Shown: positions 20,353 to 32,519 of the stretch, piece by piece
Layout: the number at the start of each line of letters is the position of its first letter
Position numbering within the stretch: the first letter of the stretch is position 1
DNA from: Cyrtodaria siliqua
Lineage: Eukaryota > Mollusca > Bivalvia > Adapedonta > Hiatellidae
NCBI GenBank assembly: GCA_037043455.1
Contig: JAWPHD010007111.1
Coordinates: 1 to 64,000, forward strand
Length of the DNA stretch: 64,000 bases
Reading direction: 5' to 3'
Position numbers and translations under genes: made by a program
The notes under the pieces: generated by a model
Told to the model about the DNA's origin: nothing
Seen by the model: the letters and a program-made list of their open reading frames with translations, nothing else
Databases searched by the model: none

Positions 20353-21125
20353 ACTTGAAATAATTAGCAAAATATATGACAAGAGAGATGATTTTAATTT
20401 TGATATTGTTAAATATCCGCATATAGATAGGAATGTTCCCCGAGCAGCTTCTTATGGGGTCTATGTGTCTCAACTTATTCGTTTTTCTAGAGCTTGTACT
20501 CGAGTTGAAGACTTTAATATTCGTAATCTCTGTATAACTAAAAAGCTATTCCATCAGGGTTACCGTTACCATAAACTTCGTAAAACCTTTGCAAAAATTA
20601 TTATCATAACCCTGATCTTCTTTCCAAATATAAAAGTAATTTAAGAGCTCTTCTGCGACAAAGACTATCACAACCTGACTTCTATGGTGATGTGATTTAC
20701 AAACTTCGTAAGATCCTTGGTCTTGATCACTTTCATACTATCTTTGTTACATTTGTTAAAAGGTTTATCAAAAGAGGTTATGCATTTTGCAACGCACTGC
20801 ATGCTTGGTGGTGGACCCATTTACAGTTCGCCACTATACTTTCCTTTTTAATTGTGTGATGACCGGACAGGCTGTGGACCCTATGATGACGTCTACCTAA
20901 AGCCCAAAAGGACGGTGACGTTTGATGTTTGTCTGCAATCTTGTCTTGTCGTTCCCTCAATGGTTTATTCTCTTGTTGCTCCGGCTTCTTGCCAAGTCAT
21001 TGAGTACCTTCTTTGTGGCTTTCTAGGCTTTTGCTTTTTTGTATTTATATATACAGGAGCATCTTTGTGTTTTACTTATATTGGCTGTTAATGCTGCCTT
21101 GTTGGTTAGAGCATAGTTCATGGGA
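20345..21125 (+). mobile_element. Penelope-like element A (RT C-terminus + 3' UTR)
   Basis: Begins mid-RT ('SKIYDKRDDFNFDIV', then 'SYGVYVSQLIRFSRACTRV', 'GYRYHKLRK'), with frameshifts, and runs through the ORF end near 20,885 into the shared 3' UTR to 'gttagagcatagttcatgg'. It matches copies B-E. It is 5'-truncated and also lacks the terminal tail. It sits inside polB. Confidence 0.8.
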
Positions 21126-21139
21126 TATGAGATAGGCAA

Positions 21140-21240
21140 TTAAGAAATTAAAAAAAAGCTAGTCTGCATATGATGATAAAAGGTTCATATTGGACAATTG
21201 TCAAGATACACTAGCATATAGATAAAAGCTGTTCTTGGTT
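21140..21240 (+). pseudogene. DNA polymerase B C-terminal stub
   Basis: 'YDDKRFILDNCQDTLAYR' at about 21,168-21,235 matches the far C-terminus of Polinton polB (a DDKR-x-IL...TLA pattern). It directly follows Penelope copy A, so the palm and thumb between 20,350 and 21,140 have been lost. Confidence 0.7.
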
Positions 21241-21630
21241 AAAAGCGTCGGCAGATATAGATTTTGAGTTCAAGTTTTCAAGTTTTTATTTATTCAAGGC
21301 TCATTAGAGCATCTGATATAACAAATTTACATTGTGCAGAAAACAGAACATTAACAAAACTGTTTACATAACAGAACTATTTACAAAACAATACACATAA
21401 TCACATAACCATCACACAACCAACCATCAATCTGTACATGAATGAAATGTATTGACTAGAATGAATAATGAGTGAATCCTTATTTACATGTTTAGTAATG
21501 TATTTTTGCTATCTAGTTTTTTCTTGTTTTGTTTTTATAACTAATAAGCATAGCATATGGAGAATGAGTGTATACATTTATATTACATAAACTATATATA
21601 TATGTGCAATGTAATTTATCTATATGTTTT
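21241..21630. other. No gene recognised
   Basis: AT-rich sequence between the polB stub and the right arm, with an A/C-rich run (21,340-21,430). Confidence 0.5.
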
Positions 21631-21850
21631 GAGTTTGAAAGTGATTAGCCATCGGGTCTGGAAGCGTCCACGGACTAAGATTTAAATGCGGTATAGGCGA
21701 AGTTTTCAAGGAGGGGTTTACGAGACGCGTTTTAGATTTGCTTCTGAAGACTTGATAGAGAGTTGTCTGAGTACAGTTCTTGCTAGCAATTCGACCCGTT
21801 TGCATATCCTTGAGGCATAATTGTCATCTCGTTGGGTGAGAAACCCCTTC
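21630..21850. repeat. Right inverted arm of Polinton
   Basis: 21,636-21,676 is the inverse of 81-118. Similarity to the window's first bases ('tataccgc' near 21,690) shows the arm continues outward. The outer end is not determined because the matching left part is outside the window. Confidence 0.6.
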
Positions 21851-22519
21851 CTTGTACCTTAAGTTTCTATACTACTTTCAAGCCGATGTGTTTTCTTAGA
21901 AAAAGTTATAACGCTTTTACAACTGGATACATAGGATTTTATAACGTACTTTAAATTAGTGATTCTTACTTATATCTTACTCAAATGTTTATTAACGATC
22001 AATATACTGTTTTCATGATTTCACAACTATATATCTGGTAAGACAGTATATTTGTTTTAAACACAAGTAGAAGCATGGCAACCGAGGAACACTGTTAACG
22101 CCTTTTCATACATGGTTCTTCAAGGTCTAATCCGAGAGCATGCTCGCCGTGTACCTCCTTTTTTTTTGTCATTTGTATAGCATTTAGCTGAAATTAAATC
22201 AAATAATTTAATTAACACATATCATTATTAGTCATTTTTATGAAGTATTAAACCAAGATAGTACATACATTTAAACGCACACAAACTATCAATTCAGGGT
22301 GTCCGTACATACAAATGTGCATACACTTACTTCCAAACTATAAATAAAATTGATATTATATCAAATAGCTGACATTGTAACTTTGATCCTATGCGTCAAA
22401 GGTACTACAATGTTAATACTATGAAAGAGTTATTTGATGCTACAGATTTTAGTCCTGTTTTAGATTTCCTAAAAGAAATCAGACTATATAAATCATTATG
22501 ATGTGTTCTTATATATATT
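21851..22519. other. Unassigned flank
   Basis: No gene or strong repeat recognised. Confidence 0.4.
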
Positions 22520-22735
22520 TATTTGTTTATATACCCGTTGACGGGCATTTGTTGATTTACATATAAAGTTTATATTACTACCATATCATCACTTATTTTT
22601 AATAGTTTTATCTTTATATATTTACATTAATTTTTAATTACTACTTAATTTCTTCATCTTTCATCGGTTTTTGCGCACAATATGATCTATTTATGTGTCG
22701 ACGTGCCGTGAAACATCATTCATTTATTGTAGTTT
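22520..22735 (-). repeat. Dispersed repeat 'GGCACGTCGACACATAAATA', copy 1
   Basis: The reverse complement of 22,560-22,735 matches 40,127-40,265: 'cggcacgtcgacacataaat', 'catattgtgcgc', 'aattaaaaattaatgtaaat'. Probably a MITE or another non-autonomous element. No ORF. Confidence 0.75.
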
Positions 22736-22739
22736 ATAC

Positions 22740-23650
22740 CCCAAAAGGGATGCATATACAACAAACAATTCTTTCCGAAACACTTCCGTCAGAAACAATC
22801 ATGTCAGAGCCATAACTTTGACAGAACTGAAAGGATTTCCATGAAACTTCACACATATGTTAACCACAATGAGAAGGAGTGTCGTGTGCAAGAATCGTGT
22901 CAGTACCTCAAAGGTCAAGGTTACACATGGAGGTCAAAGGTCAACTGAGTCAACATTTTCGAGACATTTGTCACTGATTGGTGACATTTCTTGTTGACTT
23001 TATTTTTAAAAAGATGTTATCAATAACGCTCAGAAAAAAGTCATTTTCTATTGTAAATAAATCAAAAGAAATATAAAAAGATCGGACAGGGAAAGTAGCA
23101 TTCAAGGAGCCCGTAAGTCACACGTCTTGTTCATACAGATGCTGCGTCCAAGTTATAACAGCCGTCTTCTGTATGCGATATGCCAATCTTCTGATATATA
23201 TGTTGCATCATTCCGTAGGTTGCAGTCCAGTTAACAAGATGCCAAATGCACTAGCATATACCTTTCGCCATTGGGTTCTTAAGCAAGACTCTTTCCATTA
23301 GTCTCGTCTGGATTGGCGATCCCGTATAACGGAGTCTATTCTCCGAGCATGTTAAAAAACCATGCTAATATATTCGTTAGTAAGATTAGGGCTTGTTTTC
23401 CGATTTCTATGTACCTTGCCCCATATCTCTGGGGTGTCTCTAAATAACCTATAATGTGTTAAAGAGTCATTAAACTTTATGATTACCATACACGTTTAAT
23501 ATCCTTACAATTTGAAGTTATATGTAATTTGTAGTACTGGAAATATAATACAAAAGTTGATTTACACTCACTTTGTCGTACTCCCGATCTGTACCTGTCA
23601 TCGTATTTCTAAAATGTTGAAGATAAGTGATGAATACACATCAAATTAAT
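22740..23650. other. Unassigned, with AGGTCA half-sites and a Penelope-tail scrap
   Basis: 'aggtcaaaggtca', a perfect DR1 arrangement, lies near 22,941, and 'aaggtcaaggtt' near 22,911. 23,069-23,109 is a small piece of the Penelope tail ('gatcggacagggaaagtagc'). No gene recognised. Confidence 0.5.
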
Positions 23651-23654
23651 AAAC

Positions 23655-23870
23655 AATAAATACTGATAAGGGGGATTCTTTGGAAGCAACAAACACAACC
23701 TGGAGCACAAAGTAAGATACTTTGTTTTATTGAATCTTTTCGTGAGATGTAATGTAGGAAGCAACACCACTTACGTCCCATAGCAACGGCTTAATCGGTA
23801 GTCTACTTCAAAGCCGCCTATACTGAGCCTTCGTTAGGAGATCGTTGAAGTCTTTTATTTGATGGTATAT
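23655..23870 (+). repeat. Dispersed repeat R3, copy 1
   Basis: 'ttggaagcaacaaacacaac', 'tttgttttattgaat', 'gaagcaacacc' and 'ctacttcaaagccgcctata' recur at 46,075-46,245, and on the other strand at 53,330-53,490. No coding. Confidence 0.7.
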
Positions 23871-24278
23871 ATTTACTTTAGTAAAGCAGCAACACGTTTC
23901 AGATTTAAAAGCATGTTATTAAACTATGTAATGACAAAAAATAAAAAAGATGATACTAAACAATTATTAACCCGAACCAAGCAGCTGTAATACTGTTGAT
24001 AAGGCTACAACACGTAAAATGATATTGTTAACACATAATATATACCAATAGATTAAAACATATCACGAACACATCACTTACTGATTGATGGTTTCATAAG
24101 TTTGACCCATATCCACATAAGGATTTCTAAAATAAAACATGAGGAAATTATACTATAGAAAAAAAAACAGCACCAAAAGACTACGGCACCGTTATCAGTC
24201 ACACGTGTGTGAAATAAACCACACATGGAGACGATTATGCTGCTTCATTAGTTGAAGGTGAACGGTATGTAACTTTAC
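23871..24278. other. Unassigned
   Basis: AT-rich, no gene recognised. Confidence 0.4.
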
Positions 24279-25035
24279 AAGGACTATCACAACCTGACTT
24301 CTATGGTGATGTGATTTATAAACTTCGTAAGATTTTTGGTCATGATCACTTTCATACTATCTTTGTTAAACTTGTTAAAAAGTTTATCAAAAGAGGTTAT
24401 GACCCTATCATTTTGCAACATACTGCATGCTTGGTGGTGGACCCTTTTACAGATCGCCACTATGCTTTCCTATTTAATTGTACGATGACCGGACAGGCTG
24501 TGGACCTATGATGACGCCTACCTAAAGCCCATTGGGACGGTGGCGTTTGATGTTTGTCCATGATCTTTCTTGTCGTGCCCTTAATGGTTTATTCTCTTCT
24601 TGCTCTGGCTTCTGCCAAGTCACTTAGTACCTTCATTGTGGCTTTCTAGGCTATTTTTTTTTTGTATTATATTAACACAAGCATATTTGTGTTTTACTTA
24701 TATTGCCTATTGATGCTACCTTGTTGGTTAGAGATTAGATCATGACGGGGATTTCTTTATTTACACTGTCCTGTTTTAATGGGATGACAGTAGGGTAAGT
24801 GTGAAGTTTGGTGCACTCTAGAACCGGTTTAAACCCCCAGTTGCCTACTTTGCCACTGACCGTGCCAAGGCGGTAGCCCTATTGTCAACCCTTTTGTGTT
24901 TGTGATGTCGTTTGCACTTATTATTGCTTTTGCCTTCTTATTTGTCTGTTTTCGTGTTTGTTTCTGTGTTTTGTGGTGGACTGTCCTCCTTGAATGCTAC
25001 TTTCCCTGTCCGATCTTTTTATATATCTTTTTATA
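24279..25035 (+). mobile_element. Penelope-like element B (3' end)
   Basis: Starts in the RT C-terminus ('DFYGDVIYKLRKIFG', 'FHTIFVKLVKKFIKRGYD') and has an intact ORF end at 24,511 ('DRHYAFLFNCTMTGQAVD'). A full 3' UTR and the GT-rich tail to 'ccctgtccgatctttttata' follow. Compared with copy E it is strongly 5'-truncated. Confidence 0.85.
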
Positions 25036-25189
25036 CATGTGTACACTGATCAAAATTCCAAATTTATTACGTTTGTATCCTAACTACTTGTCTTACATTA
25101 TTATATTTTAGAATAGCTGTGTGATAAGTATTTTGTTTTGACCAATAATTTGTAAAATAAATCACCTTTCGAAAATTAAAGTAAGTATA

Positions 25190-26590
25190 AAAATCGAGCA
25201 GGAAATGCAGCTGTCAAAGAACACAGTAAACTCCAGAACACGCAAAAAGACAAACAAGAATGGCAATAGTAATAATAAAGGCATATAACGTCACAAACAC
25301 AAAACGGATTGACATCTTGGATCGGTCAGTGGCAACAAGGCCGCTGGGGGGGTTTAAACTAAGTTCTAGGGTGCACCAAACCTCACACTTACCCTACTTA
25401 ATCCCAATTAAACGGGACACTGTAAATAAAGAAATCCCCGCCATGAACTATTCTCTAACCAACAAGGCGGCATTAATAGGAAATATAAGTAAAACACAAA
25501 GATGCTCGTGTATATATAAATACAAAAAAAATAGCCTAGAAAGCCACAATGAAGGTACTCAATGACTTGGCAGAAGCCAGAGCAGGAAGAGAATAAACCA
25601 TTAAGGGCACGACAAAACAAGACCGCAGACAAACATCAAACGTCACCGTCCTTTTGGGCTTTAGGTGGACTTCATCATAGGGTCCACAGCCTGTCCGGTC
25701 ATCGTACAATTAAAGAGGAAAGCATAGTGGCGAACTGTTTATGGGTCCACCACCAAGCATGCAGTACGTTGCAAAATGATAGGATCATAACCTCTTTTGA
25801 TAAACCTTTTAACAAGTTTAACAAAGATAGTATGAAAGTGATTATGACCAAGAATCTTACGAAGTTTTTAAATCACATCATAGAAGTCAGATTGTGAAAG
25901 TCCTTGTCGCAGAAGAGTTCTTAAATTACTTTTATATTTGGAAAAAAATCAGGGTTACGATAATACAATTTTGCGAAGTTTATGGTAACGGTAGCCCTGA
26001 TAGAGTAGCTTTTAGTTAAACAAAGATTACGAATATTAAAGTCCTCAACTCGAGTACAAGCTCTAGAAAAGCGAATAAGTTGAGACACATAGACCCTATA
26101 AGAAGTTGCTAGGGGAACATCCCATCTAAATGGGGATAATTAACAATATCAAAATAAATCATCTCTCTTGTCATAGATTTTCACCATTTTCAATAGAGAG
26201 ATGTAAATCGAGAAAAAAAGCGTTAATATTAGAAATATTAGCTTTGTTAAGTTGAAGTTCTTTAGGATATATATTATTAACCATAGTAGAAGGGAAAGGG
26301 TTGTCAATGTTCAATATGTCATCCAGATACCGAGGTGTCATTAAAGGCTTCAATAACATCCTCCTGGGTATCTGGTGAAAGACCCAACAGAAAATCTCTT
26401 TCTTAGGCAATATAAAAACAAATCTGCGACAAGGGGTGCACACTTTGTACCCATAAGGATACCAACAATTTGTCTATAAACGGTGGTTCCATACCTGACG
26501 AAAATATCATCCAATAGAAAAAAAAGTGATTCACAAACTTCATGGCAAGTCCACATAGTGTAATTGTAAAAAATTCTTTAACAGTCAGGA
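25190..26590 (-). mobile_element. Penelope-like element C
   Basis: Minus-strand copy. The tail is at 25,190-25,460, the 3' UTR to about 25,700 and RT sequence to about 26,590. Readable RT motifs are 'RYLDDILNIDN' (catalytic Asp pair, about 26,300) and 'NNIYPKELQLNKANIS'. Several frameshifts and stops. It lies tail-to-tail with copy B. Confidence 0.85.
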
Positions 26591-27829
26591 CGCAAGTGGT
26601 TATTTTCTTGCGCATCTCCACTCACTTGACAACTGTATAGCAACGTTGAAAATAGTTCCCCACGGAGTACCTCATTGAAAAAACCTTGAAAATCCGCCAT
26701 TTTGTTGGCTTGAAATGACCGAAAAAACAGAGAAAAAATCGAAATTCTTTTATACGCAGACATTATTGCCACTACATCCTCAACTTCGAATTATTTATAC
26801 CAATGAACAGAATGTCATAATTCAAAGAAAACATCAAAATATTTATTGAGTGCTTTCAAATCGAGCTTCAAGCATGCAAAAATACAGCGATTTTTACGCC
26901 GATGTTGTCAATTCAGTCAATTTCGAAAGACTAGCACGTTAATGTTTGAATGTAATGTTATATATTCTGTTAACTTGCTATTTCAACAACTTATCTTGTG
27001 TCCGAATCCAATCTTTAAAACGGCTAGAAAGGCAATATAATCAACATAGTTTGTATTTTCCGTTGCTAACAATTCGATATTGACTCAGCGCAAACACGTT
27101 ACAGGGGTATTCTCAACGTTATTATTACAGATGATTATGACGTAACAACTAAGGGAAGTAACCCTGTTTAACAAATTCAAGTGCGGATCCAGGGTCGGGG
27201 ATGGGGGGATTTTTAAGGAAGGTACGATGTAAGAAGTTTGGGATTACGGTGCACCAGACCGCCAAATAAAAAGCATATGTTGCAAACATGAATGGAAAGC
27301 CAGCGTACACTTCATTTATATGCAGAATGGGTCCATAATCCGCAAGACATAGAGTTTTCAGCACATTCTATTGTGTGTTTGAGTTGCGTAACTCCGAAAT
27401 AATTAAAAAAATATAAAAATTATATATAAAAAAATATAAAAATATAATAAATATATTAATAAAAAGGGCTCATTTCAACTATTTTCAAATACTGAGATCC
27501 TCATATTTTTTTAAAATTATTTATTGTAACAAATGGCCTTAGAATGTTTCGACTTTAAAACAACAAAAAAAACAAGCTCTTCATATGCCACCCACTGAAT
27601 ATTTAAATCCCGCTGTCCTATTTTGAACTGCCTCTCTATTTCTCCCACAGCAGACCGGCCTTTTTTTTTTTTAACCAAGTCATGTTAAATTAAGCCTTTA
27701 ATGTTCGACATGATCATGACCTGCGAATATTATGAAAGAAAAAATTAAGAACACCTCACCATTTCCATACATCCGCCGTAAACCGGTATCGAGCGCTCTT
27801 TTTTTTTGGCCAAAGAAAGGTTTGTGTTT
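26591..27829. other. Unassigned, AT-rich
   Basis: Short ORFs only, with A/T runs near 27,400-27,460. No gene recognised. Confidence 0.4.
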
Positions 27830-28545
27830 CCTATTTTATGCTCTTAAAAAAATACGGTAGGTCGGTAGGCTTTTTTTTTTTTGGTGGGTGGGGGCGGGTG
27901 AGTGTCTAAAATCTGCAGGACTGAGTTTAAAGCATTCTACTTACGAAACTCAGTTTAAACTTGAGTCACGAAAACTAAATTATTTGTAATGTGCGCAGCT
28001 CCGATTACTGCCCCCACCCACGCCGTCACCATTTCAAATACCTATCCCAATCAAAAAAAAAATCCAAAATAAAAGTGCTCCTTTCAACAACAAATAGTGC
28101 GCCCCTCTGAAGAATGAAGAAAAACTAATTTATTGTAAACATCCGCCATGGCCCAAAAAAAGAAATGATTTTGTTTCCTATTTTATGCTCAAAAAAAAAT
28201 ACGGTAGCTCTAAAAAAAATACGGTAGGTCAGTAGGCATTTTTTTTTTGGGAGGGGTGGGGGGGGGGGGGGGGGGGTAAGTGTCTAAAATCTGCAGGACT
28301 GAGTTTGAAGCACATTCTTCTTACGAAACTCCGTTTAAACTTGAGTCACGAAAACTAAATTATGTGTGATGTGCGCAGCTCCGAATCTGCCCCCCATCCA
28401 CGCCGTCACCACTTCAAACACCTATCCCCATCAAAGAAAAAAATCCATAATGAAAGTGCTCTTTTCAACAACAAATATTGCGCCCCTCGGAAGAATGAAG
28501 AAAAACAAAGTTATTGTAAACATGGCCTAAGATTGTTTAGACTTC
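27830..28545. repeat. Tandem duplication of a 360-bp block
   Basis: 27,840-28,190 and 28,200-28,540 share 'aaatacggtaggtc', a T-run then G-run, 'ctgcaggactgagttt', 'gagtcacgaaaactaaatta', 'aatgtgcgcagctccga'-like sequence and 'gaatgaagaaaaac'. The second copy has a long G-run at 28,252-28,277. No ORF. Confidence 0.85.
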
Positions 28546-30430
28546 AAAAAAAAAAATAGCACTGCCACCCACTGATGATTTAAATATCGCTGTGGTATTG
28601 GAACTGCCTCTATTTTATATTGCGCATCAGGTCATGTTGACGTAAGCCTTTAATGTTAGAATGGTCTGCGAAGGTTTTGAAAGAAAATGTGAAGAATACG
28701 TACATCCCCATCTCCATACATCCTGTGCAGACCCACCCCTTTTGTTGTGGGATGTGTAGGGGTGTGGGAATGCTACCTGGTGCTTAAAAGGATGTTGACC
28801 CCCATCGTGTTATCGCTTTTATCCCCACCCCATCCTCCTATTTTGAAATCATAATTTCCGATATCAAAGTGTGCTCTTGTTAACTATTAGGTAAACATTA
28901 TTATATGAAACGGAGACTCCCACGGGTCACATTTTAAAACAAGTATCCGTTATAAGTCGTATATATATAAAGTACAACTACATTATATCTTAGATGTACT
29001 TTTATATAAAAATACAATGCTTCCAGATGACGATACAAGTCTGGTGATCTAACCCTCCATAACATCGCAAGACGTGTGAACATATGTACATGCATTCCAA
29101 AAACCAGACCAGATTTGAAAGAAGAACCCAAACTTGCAAACAAAAAAAATGGTTTCGTGACCCCGTAAAAAACAACAACAACAAACTCAGCGGGCTAAAC
29201 TTGTTTTTGCTCGTTAATTACTCATTTCAAAAGTTACATGCCACCCATTACTAATATCACTAATCCTCGATCCGCCTCTGACTTCTAGTTCAGTTATTAA
29301 AACTTTTCAGACATATAACAAAGAGATGTGAAACTGTAAAGTTTATTATGTTATTTTCAAAACTAAATACTTTGAGCAAATAAGAATTTCGAAAACTTCA
29401 CTTGGTAAATTGAAAGGGTAACCACGTGATGTTTAGCTAGTACACTGTTTGATCGGAAGTTTCCTATCTCGTAGTTATTAGATATGTGTATGATTTTAAA
29501 TAAAATATGCAGAATCGATGCAGGACTTGAAAGTTTCTGTATACTTTGTTGAAGAAACGATTTTTTTTAAAAATAGAGTCCCGATCTTTCAGCCACCATC
29601 TAATCAATACAAGCATAGATCCCCTAAAATCAGGAAAGTTGGTGATTTGCCCTGAATAATGGTGTGAAAATCAGCGTCTTTACGTTCCCGGCCACGGAGG
29701 CAAATATACTTTTTTTTTTAATACTTATATTTGAACAAACTGTATAGTCTATAGCCAAAGGCTTGCATTAATTTATGATAGACTAGACATATAGAGAGAC
29801 GAAGAGATAGTGTTATTATGTATATATAGTAATGGCTCTTTACTATAACATATACAATAAACTCATATGCTCTATATCCTTCTTTACTATCGCAATGCAA
29901 GCCTATGGGTTGGCATTCATTAATAAAGAAAACATGTCGATATAATTATGTTCAGTGGTTCTTCGGAAGTTTTTTTTTTAATAAGGTTTCGACCTTTTAT
30001 ATCAATAGCCGCCATAATGGATGTCGCGCTGACCCAATTTAGCAACGACGGACGAAGTGTGGTCCCAATATGGTTGTCAGCCTACAACAAAAAAGCGACC
30101 CGTCAAAAACACACAAAAAACGTTCAATGTCAGAGTTTTTCTCGTAAATTATTTATTTCAGAAGTTACGCAGCACCTATTCCCAAAACCTGAATCCGCTT
30201 CTGGATTGGCCTAGAAGTAGATCAGTGGGTGCGTTCAGGGTTCTCGCATCGGTTACTCTCACCGTCGGTTCGCCGATATAACCAATCTTCTCGCAACTCT
30301 ACAGCTGAGGTAGTATCAAATATTACCATCGGTGGTCATAGGTAACCCAATGTTAACCAACGTGGTTGCCCATGGGATATCCCTGAACACTGTGTAAGCT
30401 GGAAGCCTGGGTATTGTGATCATTTCTGCT
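28546..30430. other. No gene recognised
   Basis: Mixed AT-rich DNA with an A-run at 28,546 and T-runs. Short ORFs lack domains and splice-bounded structure that I could support. Confidence 0.4.
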
Positions 30431-32410
30431 CGACTAATTGCAAAATCCCTTTATGCATGACAAAGTTACAGCCCGGACAAGATCGGACTGCATGGACTGC
30501 ATGACCTCTAAGTGTGACATTTTATCTGGGACATGGGTATTGTGATCATTTCTGCCGAAGTAATTCCATTTATGCACGACAAAGTTACAGCCCATACAAG
30601 ATCGAACTGCATGACCTTTAAGTGTGACCTTGACTAAGCTTAAAATCAATAGGGGTTGTTGTTTTAACATGGGTACTATTTCTGTAAAGTTTCTAAACTG
30701 TAAGACTAATTGTTACAAATTACAGTGCATGTTCTGAATTCACTGTGTGGACGCTGTATTTCCATATAAGGTCAGTGTGACCTTGACCTTAAATCTACTG
30801 GCCACAAAAACAATAGGGCTTCTCAATTTAACTAGGGCAATGTACCGATGAAGTTTTATGAGTGTAGGTGTTGCGGTTTTGAAGTTATTGTGCAGAAAGC
30901 ATATTTACATATAAGGTCACTGTGACCTTAACCTTTGACCTACTGGCCCCAGATGTGATAGGTTTCCTCCTCTCACCTAGGGCAATGTACCTGTGAAGTT
31001 TTATGAGTGTAGGTGTTATGGTTTTGCAGTTATTGTGCGGAGTGCATATTTCCATATAAGGTCACTGTAACCTTAACCTTAAAAAGACCTCTCAACTAGG
31101 GCAATGTACGTATGAAGGTTTATGAGTCTAGGTGTTACGGTTTTAAAGTAAATTGTATGGAATGCATATTTCTATATAAGGTCGCTGTGACCTTTGACCC
31201 AAAAAGAAATTCAACAAGCGCAATGAACCTAAAAAGTTTCAAGTGTAGATGTTACGGTTTTGAAGTTACCGATCCCAAACACATCAGGGTTTCTCCACTC
31301 ACCATGATAAACCTATGCCATTTCATGAGTGTAGGTGTTATAGTTTGACGTTATTATGCAGAATTCAGGTTTCCATATAAAATGATTGTTACCTTAACCT
31401 TGACCTACTGACCCCACAAGCAAGAAGATTTATCCTCTCACCTAGGGCAATGTACCTATGAAGTTTCATGAGTGTAGGTGTAAAGGTTTCGATGTTATCA
31501 TTAGGAATGCGTCTTTCTATACAAGTTCATGGTGACCTTGACCTCAAAAACAATAGTGATCCTTCTCTCACTTCGGGCAACGTATTAGTGTAGGTGTTAT
31601 GGTTTCGAGGTTATCCAGAATGCATCTTTCTATATAATGTCGTGGTGACTTTGACCTACTGATCCCAAAAACTACAGGGATCCTCCCGTCACTTTGCGCA
31701 ATGTATCAAGTTTCAGGAGTGTAGGTGCTATCGAAGTTACCGTCCAGAATGCTTTTTTCTATATAATGTCGAGGTGACCTTGACCGTTGAAACCAAAACA
31801 ATAGGTATCCTCTCACCTAGGTCAATGTACCTATGAAGTTTCATGAGTGAAACTGTAAAGGGTTGGAAGTTATCGTCAGGAATGCGTCTTTCAATATAAG
31901 GTCATTGACCTTTGACCTCAAATACAATAGCGATACTTCTCTCACTTAGGGCAATGTAATTTCATGAGTTTAGGTGTTATGGTTTCGAAGTTATCATCCA
32001 GAATGCGTCTTTCTATATAAGGTCACAGTGATCCTCTGCTCATGTTGGGCAACTTATCTATGAAGTTTCATGAGTGTAAGAGTTATAGTTTCGTCGAAGT
32101 TATCGTCCGGAATGCGTTGTTCTATATAAGGTCACGGTGACCTGGACGTTTGACCTACTGATCCCAAAAACAATAGGGACCCTCCCCTTGGTTTTGAAGT
32201 TATCATCCAGAAAGCGTGTGTCTATAAAGTCATGGTGACCTTGACCTACTGACCCCAAAAACAATAGGAATCCTCTCTCACCTAGGGCAATGTACCTATG
32301 AAGTTTCATGAGTATAGGTGTAATGGTTTGGGATTTATCGTCCAGAATACACAATTGTTTACGGACGGACAGACAGACCTCATACCATAATATGTCATAT
32401 TTTTCAAATG
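30430..32410. repeat. Tandem array B (110-150-bp units, AGGTCA-rich)
   Basis: More than ten degenerate units share 'atgaagtttcatgagtgtag', 'ggtgttatggttt.gaagtta', 'cagaatgc..ctttctatata' and 'aggtca..gtgaccttgacct'. Perfect AGGTCA-nnn-TGACCT occurs at 30,769-30,783, 30,914-30,928 and 32,129-32,143. It ends with 'ttacggacggacagacagac', a terminus also seen on the other arrays. Confidence 0.85.
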
Positions 32411-32519
32411 GGCGTAAAAAAAACAATCCACCTTAAAACAAAACCTCGGTCTGAGGGTGTCTCGCCAACCGCGGCAAACCGCATATGATTTATTTTTTAA
32501 TTTGTGCTTAAATGATGTC

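Noticed and set aside
20852..21091. Plus-strand ORFs in the Penelope 3' UTR (also 24,896; 56,696; 57,004)
   Set aside because: They vary in length and frame between copies and lie after the RT stop; GT-rich UTR gives open frames by composition.
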